Shown here: one piece after another, positions 49,540-57,506 of the stretch | Position numbering within the stretch: position 1 is the stretch's first letter | Layout of the letters: the number at the start of each line of letters is the position of its first letter | Assembly (NCBI GenBank): GCA_024232295.1 | Contig: JAAEPT010000103.1 | Span: 1 to 64,000, forward strand | DNA from: Cytophagales bacterium | Lineage (GTDB): Bacteria > Bacteroidota > Bacteroidia > Cytophagales > JAAEPT01 | Length of the DNA stretch: 64,000 nucleotides | Direction of reading: 5' to 3' | Program-made: the position numbers and the translations under genes | Notes under the pieces: generated by a model | Told to the model about the DNA's origin: nothing | Database searches by the model: none | What the model saw: the letters and a program-made list of their open reading frames with translations, nothing else

Positions 49540-51669
49540 TGCCTTATTGTGAATAAAATATCTACTTTTTTATTTTTTTTCAACAACTTATATACACCTA
49601 TATATTGCTTTTCTGTATTTTAATCATTGTTATTGTACTAAACTCCACATATTATTAATAAGTATTTTTTAACATTTATATTTTTTAGAAAACTTTATAC
49701 TAATAATTGCGAATTATTAATTCCTTAATTCTTCTTATTTGTGAATAACTAAAAGCTTATCTACAAAAAATCACATATTTATTCACTTTTTCCACAAAAA
49801 ACGAGCAATATCTATTATATTTTTTCCTTTTTTATTTTACGATTTTTAATTATGTGCTTTTTCTCGAAAAATGTATAAAACTATCAACAATAAGAATTTT
49901 AATGTGTGAATTCTTTAAATAAAGGATAAAATTTAGCTTAAAGCTACTATTATATAAGTAGTTATATATAATCATCTGAAAGATTTATAACCAATAAAAA
50001 AGCATTTGTACACGTGTAAAAATCTATTTTCTTCTATTAAATTGTGAATAAACTTGTTATTTTCCACTATTTAAACACCATTTGATTTATTTTTTGTGAA
50101 AAAATATTGGGAATCTTTAATGACTGGTTCTTTTTTTCTAAAAAATAAAAATGTAAGGGTTTAAAATTGAAGAACTCACCCCTAAAATTCAATAAGTACT
50201 AATACATTCTTTTTTATTAAAATATTCTTATTGCTTATTGTCATTAGTCATGTGAATTAGTGGAAAAATCAATCGTTTATTGTGAAAAATAGCTTTTATT
50301 GACTCCATTTAAACTTTTTGAATAAATCAAAAGCTATGTTTATTTGTTGAAAGTAAAGTGAATTGTGCAGAGAAATACTGTGAATAGTCTAATTTTAATA
50401 CACAAAAGAAGAGTATCAGAAAGAGCATGTGTGCAAAATCTGGAATTTATCACCTATTTACACACATACAAACACTGGATATTTACATTTTTTGTGAAAA
50501 AGTACTGGAAATCTTTACTTCTTAGCTCTTTTTTCAAAGAAACTAAAAATGTATGTAGCTGTTCATTTCTTGATACAGTAATAAACAATTTGTATTTTTT
50601 TAATTTTGGATAACTTTCTCCCAATTATATTATTATAGCAAGTGTGAATTAGTGGAAAAAACAGTTTAATAAACTGATAAAATTCTAATTAATAAGGATA
50701 TAAAGTATTTTTCAATCAATATTAAGTGTTAATATTTATCTAAAATTACGTTAATTAGTAATGTAAAATGTGTTGGTAATATTTTAGTTAAAAGTTTAAT
50801 GAACATAAAAAAGTATAATATATGTGTAAAATCACATACTTTTTTATGATTTTCACACATAAAGATGATAGATATTTACATTTTTTGTGAAAAAGTACTG
50901 GAAATCTTTCTTCTCAAGTCTTTTTTTATGAAAAAATAAAAATGTAAGGGTTTAAAATTGAAGAACTCACCCCTAAAATTCAATAAGTACTAATACATTC
51001 TTTTTTACTAAAATATTCTTATTGCTTATTATCATTAGTCATGTGAATTCGTGGAAAACCTAATTCTTTTTTTACAAATCACACTTTACAGTCTCTATTT
51101 AAACTTTTTCATTCATATTCCCTCCTACTTACATGTTGAAATAAAGGTGTACTTTCATCTAAAAAGCTGTGAATAGCTTATTTTTAATGCACAATAAACT
51201 AGTACCAATGTTAGAACTTGTGTAAAAAGCCTTATTTCTCCCATATTTACACACAGTTAATTAGTAAGTCTCTACAGACTTTGTGAAAAAATACTGGAAA
51301 TCTTTATTATTTAGCTTTTCTTTTTAAAAAGGAAAAAATGTATGAGTTCATAAACTATGAAAAAAGTAATAAACAACTTTGAATATTCTATTTTTGGATA
51401 ACTTTTTTATTATATATCATTATTATTTATGTGAATTAGTGGAAAAAGTAAGAATTAAGATGAAAAAATATCTATTCTAGAGGGTATAAAGGCATTTTGA
51501 ATAAAAAATAAATGTTTATATCTATTGGTAATTACGTTAACTAATCATGTAAAAAGTGTTAACAATATCTCATTGATAGATTGAAACTAACACTAAAAAT
51601 CATAAAATATGTGTAAAATCACCTACATTTTTTAGATTACACACAGAAAATAGTTAGATATCTACATTT
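49540..51669. other. Candidate chromosomal replication origin region (DnaA-box-like sites plus AT-rich tandem units)
   Basis: Exact TGTGAATAA (rc TTATTCACA) at 49548-49556, 49740-49748, 50043-50051; TTTTCCACA 49788-49796; near-boxes TGTGAATAG 50379-50387 and 51168-51176; gene-free and very AT-rich; near mnmG and parS-like sites. Confidence 0.5.
50093..51669. repeat. Four ~395-bp degenerate tandem units forming two ~790-bp copies
   Basis: TTTGTGAAAAA at 50093, 50491, 50884, 51280, 51670 and TGTGAATTNGTGGAAAA at 50251, 50643, 51042, 51430. Confidence 0.88.
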
Positions 51670-51682
51670 TTTGTGAAAAAAA

Positions 51683-51712
51683 AGCGACAAAATCATTTTG
51701 TCGCTCTTGTTT
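51683..51712. terminator. Hairpin AGCGACAAAAT-c-ATTTTGTCGCT
   Basis: 11-bp perfect arms with A-run on the left; terminator-like for the minus-strand pseudogene. Confidence 0.65.
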
Positions 51713-51727
51713 TGCTAGAGATTTTTA

Positions 51728-53298
51728 TTAAAAAATAATCTTTTCATCATTTATTTCCCAATTTGCCTTTAAAATTATTTTTTGAGGATGTTGGTGTACT
51801 TTTTCAGGTCTTACTTTATCAAGTAAACTTCCTCTTTCAAAAATTCCGTCTTTATTTTCATCAATTAAAACACGAAGGTAGTAAGTACCTGGTCTAATTT
51901 TCTGAAAGGAAAATTTCTTTACGTCTTTTTGTTCATCAACAACTTCCCCTTTCTTGTTGATTAGTTGAATTGTGTACTTTTCATAAATTGTAATAACTTC
52001 CCCTCCTAGACTTGAAAAGCTTTCTATATTTTGCTCTTGAAATAACAATGTATCAGAAAGTGTATTTTGTGAATTATTGATTGTATAAATCCCTTCATTA
52101 AAAAAAACATAAGTAGAATCTGTGAATTTTTCTTTTTACTAATTTCTAAAATTGTATTTCCATTTTTGAGTTTAATATCATTTTTTGATAACTGATAAGT
52201 TTTTCCTTTATTTTCGATTATCAATTTTGTTGTATCAATATTTATTGGTTCAGAAAAAAATAAACTAAACTCTAAATTATTGGTGAAATACATCTCTGTA
52301 CTTTTAGAGGTCATTAAATCTTTCTTTTTTACAGGGAAATCCTTGTAATTAATTACAAAGTTTGAATCAATAGTTCTATTCAGGGAATCAGTTATATTGA
52401 GTGAAATTGAATAATCTTTTCCTACTTCAAAGCTCTGATTGTACAATTTAATACTCTTTCCATCTTCACTAATTACCGAATAACAACCTTTTGCATCTAT
52501 TTTTTCAGTTCCTCTTCTTGTCTTTATCAGTACCCAGTTCTCCTGTTGACGAATATTTGTGATTTGATTAGGATTGTGACTTTCTTTAAAAATCCTAAAG
52601 TCTAAAATACTATCCTGATAATTTTCTATGCTAATTTCTTGAGGAATAAAGTCAATTCCCTCTCCTTTATTGTACTTTTTGTTTTTGTTCTTATCTCCAA
52701 TTGCATACACAAAATAAGTTCCTTTTTTGAGGTGTTTCATTTGAAAATCACCACTTGTATTCGTGTAAGTATAGTACAATGGACTTGAGTTATCTATGTT
52801 CAATGTATCTTTTGTGTCATACAAACCAATTAATTGATTATTAAGAGTACTTCCATCAAGATAATTACTAGCTTTTCCAATTAACTTTAAAGAATCTAGT
52901 TGATTTCCTGTACTAAAAGCGAGCGTAATCCCTTGACTTTTATTATTTTCTGTAATATCTCTAACACAATTCCCTAATTGAATATTATAAGTTGTATTAG
53001 GAGCTAATTCCTCTTCAAACTCAATAATTAAGCGATTTTTGTCAATTTCATAGCCAATATTTTCTACTTTTGGCGTAATATAAACCTCACTATTAAAGCC
53101 TTGAACCTTGATGTACTCATCAAATTCAAAAGAAATAATTCTTCCTTTGTAGTTTGTATTGTTTTTTGAACTAGGTTATGTCCTTACTAATTTAGGAGGA
53201 GTAATATCTTTAGGGCCTCCTGTAATGCCTCTTTCATTGGCACATGATATAAATAATGCACTAAAAAGAGCAGGAATAACGTATTTTTTCAATTTCAT
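51728..53298 (-). pseudogene. Decayed Ig-like-domain surface lipoprotein gene
   Basis: Reconstructed start MKLKKYVIPALFSALFISCANERGITGGPKDITPPKLVRT*; in-frame TAA at 53176-53178. Reading continues PSSKNNTNYKGRIISFEFDEYIKVQGFN... into ORF 52024..52824, with a frameshift in an A-rich run (~52130) joining ORF 51728..52048. Confidence 0.85.
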
Positions 53299-53398
53299 AT
53301 ACTTGTTTTTCAATAAGTAAATATCATAAAAATAAAAAAAAGTAGCTCACTATAAAGCAAACTACTTTTGATAAAATTTAATTTTTATTATCTATTAA

Positions 53399-55264
53399 TT
53401 ACTTGTTTAGATAAACCATTAAGACGGAAATATCGGCTGGAGAAACACCACTTATTCTGCTAGCCTGCCCTAAACTTTTAGGTTTCATTTCCTTTAGTTT
53501 GTGTCGAGATTCATTCGATAATCCCTTCACAGAATCATAATTAAAGTCAGCTTGAATAATAATATTCTCAACCTTCTGCATTTTCTCTGCCAAATTTGCT
53601 TCTTTGGTAATATAATCCTCATATTTTACCTGAATCATAGCAGCCTCTACAGTCTCTGCCCCAAACTTATCTACATAAGCTTTTACCTCTTCAACTTCCT
53701 CACTCAATTCAAAGAAATCTAACTGTGGTCTCTTAAGCAAAGCATATAGTTTAACACCTTCTCTGATAGGAGTTGTATTAAGTTTCTCTAAAGTTTCATT
53801 GATATCTTTAGGCTTGATTTTATGTTGCTTAATATTGTTGATGAACTCCTTAATATCCTTCTCTTTTTGAAGTACAGTATCATATCTTTCTTGCCCTGCT
53901 AAGCCCAAATCATATCCCTTAGGAGTTAGTCTAATATCTGCATTATCCTGCCTTAATAAGATCCTATATTCTGCCCTAGAAGTAAACATTCGGTATGGTT
54001 CATTAGTACCTTTATTAACCAAATCATCGATTAAAACACCAATATAAGCTTCAGATCTACTCAAAATGAACGGATCTTTTTCATGTATTTTATTATGTGC
54101 ATTGATACCAGCCATCAAACCTTGACAAGCAGCTTCTTCATACCCTGTAGTACCATTGATTTGACCAGCAAAGAATAGTCCTTCTATCAGTTTAGTTTCT
54201 AATGTTAAGTTCAGTTGTGTTGGTGGGAAGAAATCATATTCAATAGCGTATCCAGGTCTAAACATTTTGGCATTCTCAAACCCAGGAATCAAGCATAGTG
54301 CCTTATATTGAACATCTTCTGGTAGTGAACTAGAGAAGCCATTTACATATACTTCAATTGTATCCCAACCTTCTGGTTCTACAAAGATTTGATGTCTGTC
54401 TTTATCTGCAAATCGGTTTATTTTATCCTCAATAGAAGGACAATATCTAGGACCTAATCCTCTAATTCTACCATTGAACATTGGTGACTGCTCAAAGCCT
54501 GTTTTAAGGATTTCGTGTACCTCTGGGCTAGTGTATGTGATGTAGCAACTTCTTTGCTTTTCTAACGATTTTGTAGTCTTTGAGAAAGAGAATTTGTAGT
54601 CATCATCATCACCTTTTTGTTCAGTCATTTTAGAATAGTCCAAGCTTCTTCCATCGATACGTGGAGGTGTTCCTGTCTTCATTCTTCCAGACTCAAACCC
54701 TAGTGAAATAAGTTGTTCTGTAAGACCAGTAGCACCTTTTTCTCCAGCTCTACCTCCTCCAAAATTCTTCTCTCCAATATGGATAATACCATTCAAGAAA
54801 GTACCATTTGTAAGGACTACGCTCTTTCCAAAAACCTCAATACCCAGCCCTGTTTTTACACCAACGACCTTCTTGTCTTTGATGATAAGTTCGGAAACCA
54901 TCTCTTGCCAGAAGTCTACATTTTCTGTTTGTTCTAGCTGTAATCTCCATTCTTCAGCAAATCTAAAACGATCATTTTGGCTACGAGGGCTCCACATTGC
55001 AGGACCTTTAGAGCGATTAAGCATTCTAAATTGAATCATGGATTTATCGGAAATAATACCTGATTGACCACCCAAAGCATCTATTTCTCTTAGAATTTGC
55101 CCTTTGGCAACTCCTCCCATAGCAGGATTACAAGACATGTGTGCAATGGTATTCATATTCATAGTAATGAGTAATACTTGAGAACCCATATTTGCAGCAG
55201 CAGCAGCAGCTTCACATCCTGCATGTCCTGCTCCTACTACTATAACATCATATTCTTTAAACAT
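53399..55264 (-). CDS. mnmG: tRNA uridine-5-carboxymethylaminomethyl(34) synthesis enzyme MnmG (GidA)
   Basis: YDVIVVGAGHAGCEAAAAAANMGSQVLLITMN, SCNPAMGGVAKGQILREIDALGG, GLFFAGQINGTTGYEEAACQGLMAG. Confidence 0.98.
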   Translation of the reverse strand: MFKEYDVIVVGAGHAGCEAAAAAANMGSQVLLITMNMNTIAHMSCNPAMGGVAKGQILREIDALGGQSGIISDKSMIQFRMLNRSKGPAMWSPRSQNDRFRFAEEWRLQLEQTENVDFWQEMVSELIIKDKKVVGVKTGLGIEVFGKSVVLTNGTFLNGIIHIGEKNFGGGRAGEKGATGLTEQLISLGFESGRMKTGTPPRIDGRSLDYSKMTEQKGDDDDYKFSFSKTTKSLEKQRSCYITYTSPEVHEILKTGFEQSPMFNGRIRGLGPRYCPSIEDKINRFADKDRHQIFVEPEGWDTIEVYVNGFSSSLPEDVQYKALCLIPGFENAKMFRPGYAIEYDFFPPTQLNLTLETKLIEGLFFAGQINGTTGYEEAACQGLMAGINAHNKIHEKDPFILSRSEAYIGVLIDDLVNKGTNEPYRMFTSRAEYRILLRQDNADIRLTPKGYDLGLAGQERYDTVLQKEKDIKEFINNIKQHKIKPKDINETLEKLNTTPIREGVKLYALLKRPQLDFFELSEEVEEVKAYVDKFGAETVEAAMIQVKYEDYITKEANLAEKMQKVENIIIQADFNYDSVKGLSNESRHKLKEMKPKSLGQASRISGVSPADISVLMVYLNK

Positions 55265-55296
55265 TTATACTTATCTAAATGAATTAACCTTACTTA

Positions 55297-55312
55297 TGTT
55301 CCACATGGAACA
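55297..55312. promoter_or_regulatory. parS-like site (TGTTCCACATGGAACA)
   Basis: Near-palindromic relative of TGTTTCACGTGAAACA. Confidence 0.5.
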
Positions 55313-55375
55313 TTACAAATTTACTGAATAATTTACTTAACTACATTCATAATTTGATACTTATGAAAGAAGCTT

Positions 55376-55391
55376 TGTTCCACGTGAAACA
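55376..55391. promoter_or_regulatory. parS-like site (TGTTCCACGTGAAACA)
   Basis: 15/16 match to the parS consensus TGTTTCACGTGAAACA. Confidence 0.75.
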
Positions 55392-55561
55392 TAATACAAT
55401 ATTACTTACCTACCTTGTGTTTTTTTGAGTATTTATTTAGAATATTATATGACGTGTTTTATGATTGTTTTAACTTCTGTGATGATTAAATAATTAATAG
55501 TTTATCAAAAAGTAGTCTTCTATAAATGTATATAACTCGATTATTAACCTTGATTAGTTAA

Positions 55562-55577
55562 AGTTTCACGTGAAACA
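55562..55577. promoter_or_regulatory. parS-like site (AGTTTCACGTGAAACA)
   Basis: 15/16 match; perfect 14-bp core palindrome. Confidence 0.78.
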
Positions 55578-55734
55578 TAATATGGTTACCCTCCCCTACT
55601 TTGTGTTTTTTGAGAGTATTGTATGGGTATTTTATGATTGTTTTAATTTCTGTGATGGTTAAATAATTAATAATTTATCAAAAAGTAGTCTTCTATAAAT
55701 GTATATAACTCGATTATTAACCTTGATTAGTTAA

Positions 55735-55750
55735 AGTTTTGCGTGAAACA
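55735..55750. promoter_or_regulatory. parS-like site (AGTTTTGCGTGAAACA)
   Basis: One intact half-site; in phase with the ~173-bp repeat. Confidence 0.5.
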
Positions 55751-55907
55751 TAATATGGTTATCCTCCCCTACTTTGTGTTTTTTGAGAATATTATGTGGG
55801 TGTTTTATGATTGTTTTAACTTCCGTGATGGTTAATAAGCAATAGCTTAATCAAAAAACAGTCTTTTATAAATGTATATAACTAGATTATTAATCTTGAT
55901 TAGTTAA

Positions 55908-55923
55908 ATTTTTACGTGAAACA
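55908..55923. promoter_or_regulatory. parS-like site (ATTTTTACGTGAAACA)
   Basis: One intact half-site; in phase with the ~173-bp repeat. Confidence 0.5.
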
Positions 55924-55929
55924 TAATAT

Positions 55930-56093
55930 GAAGTCATCTAAGGTTTTATTGAGAAACAACAAATAAGAATCTGTATTTCAATTAGTTAACATCTACTTTG
56001 ATTAGTACTATAAATATCTAACTAAAAGTAAGAGTGTTTTTCTGTAAATCAGTCAGTTACATAGTTATTAAACCTAAAACTTTAAATCACTTC
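55930..56093. mobile_element. MITE-like element, copy 2 (164 bp), inside the parS array
   Basis: Same TIRs as copy 1; 3-bp duplication TAT; removing it restores the ~173-bp spacing. Confidence 0.82.
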
Positions 56094-56248
56094 TATGTTT
56101 TCTCTCACCCTACTTTGTGTTTTTTGAGAATATTGTGTGGGTATTTTATGATTATTTTAAATTTTGTGATGGTTAACTAAGTCATAGTTTATTAAAAGGT
56201 AGTCTTCTGCCAATGTATATAACTCGATTATTGATCTTGATTAGTTAA

Positions 56249-56264
56249 ATTTTCACGTGAAGCA
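56249..56264. promoter_or_regulatory. parS-like site (ATTTTCACGTGAAGCA)
   Basis: Core TTCACGTGAA retained. Confidence 0.5.
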
Positions 56265-56618
56265 TAATACTATTCTACCTTTCTCTCTTCAGTTATGGTT
56301 AGATATTTTCACAAAGTATTATATAATTATTTTCTACCATATTTTAGTAATGTTACTTATGGTGAGCTTTACTAAAAAAGATCAATTCTATACCTTTGAT
56401 TTTAAGAAAAGGTAAGCTGATCTTGTGATTATAGAAATATTTATGAAAAACACTCTATTTTTAGATGAATAGAATTATGTTTACAGTAGATTGGAGTTGG
56501 ATTATTTAAAAAATGAATTCTAAAGCTCTATAATTAGAGTAGTAAATGATATTATACTAGATAAAAGTGCGATTAAAGAGTATATAGGTGCTTTTTTAGC
56601 AAAAAGAAAGGAATTAAA

Positions 56619-57062
56619 CTATTTTAATTCCTTTTTGATTTTATATGATTTTAGGGCTAAATTCTCTTGTTTTGTCATGATTTCTTGTTCTTCATTTGTC
56701 TTGTCATTAAATCCGATCAAATGAAGAAGACCATGAGAGACAACCCTTATAAACTCATCTTCAAAGTTAACTTGCTCTATTTTGGCATTATCTTCAATTC
56801 TATCAAGACTAATAAAGATATCTCCTTCAATACTTTCCTCCTCTTCCGAATTATCAAACGTGATAATATCTGTGTAGTAATCATGATTAAGGTAATCAAT
56901 ATTTACTTGAAGTAAATACTCATCAGAACAAAAAATATAATTTATTTCTAAAACTGTTTTGTTGTGGTTTTTTGATAAATCAACTAAGTGATCATGTATT
57001 AGAGAAGTATCTAATTCAGGTGCTTCAATCTCCTCATAAAAGAAGTTAATTACTTCATTCAT
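56619..57062 (-). CDS. ybeY: rRNA maturation RNase YbeY
   Basis: YLNHDYYTDIITFDN, HGLLHLIGFNDKTNEEQEIM (HGxLHLxGxDH-like). Confidence 0.94.
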   Translation of the reverse strand: MNEVINFFYEEIEAPELDTSLIHDHLVDLSKNHNKTVLEINYIFCSDEYLLQVNIDYLNHDYYTDIITFDNSEEEESIEGDIFISLDRIEDNAKIEQVNFEDEFIRVVSHGLLHLIGFNDKTNEEQEIMTKQENLALKSYKIKKELK

Positions 57063-57475
57063 TAGTCTTTATTGAAAACAAGTTCAACCTCTGTTCCTGC
57101 TTCATTAAAGTTAAGCTCATCACATAAGCTTTGCATTAAGAAAATGCCTCTACCACCTATTTTAGTGAGGTTTTCAGGAGCTGTAGGATCATCTATGTTA
57201 TCATAATCAAAACCTTCTCCTTCGTCTTTTACAGTGAATTTTACTGCTTTTTCATCAACCTTTAGACTAAGCTCTACAATTTTATTTTTTTCTGACTTAT
57301 TACCATGAAGAATAGCATTGTTTACCGATTCGGTTAAGCTAATCATTATATTTCCGTATAAGTCATCATTTATTTTGAAATCCTCTTTTGCATTATCCAC
57401 AAAACTTTCTACAATTCGTATGTTTTCGGGAATTGAAGGGATTTTAATCTTAACTTCATTCATCATAGTTCTCAA
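57062..57475 (-). CDS. RsbW-like anti-sigma/ATP-binding protein (HATPase)
   Basis: ISLTESVNNAILHGN, VKDEGEGFDYDNIDDP, GRGIFLMQSLCDEL. Confidence 0.9.
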   Translation of the reverse strand: MRTMMNEVKIKIPSIPENIRIVESFVDNAKEDFKINDDLYGNIMISLTESVNNAILHGNKSEKNKIVELSLKVDEKAVKFTVKDEGEGFDYDNIDDPTAPENLTKIGGRGIFLMQSLCDELNFNEAGTEVELVFNKD

Positions 57476-57506
57476 AAAGTTCTAATCTAATATAACAAGA
57501 GATGGT

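Larger units (their letters stand above)
55376..56264. repeat. Tandem array of ~173-bp units each carrying a parS-like site
   Basis: Repeated spacer ACTTTGTGTTTTTTGAGNNTATT...AAAAAGTAGTCTTCTATAAATGTATATAACTCGATTATTAACCTTGATTAGTTAAA. Confidence 0.88.

Noticed and set aside
50365-50613. 82-aa ORF inside the repeat region
   Set aside because: Crosses repeat-unit boundaries, not preserved in the paralogous unit, no recognisable protein features.
50093-51669. CRISPR-like array in the AT-rich region
   Set aside because: Period ~395 bp with degenerate units, far outside CRISPR dimensions; no cas genes in the window.
55300-55390. CACGTG sites as general E-box-like transcription-factor sites for mnmG
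   Set aside because: The extended 16-bp context, number of sites and origin-like neighbourhood fit ParB parS much better, though a regulatory role is not excluded.
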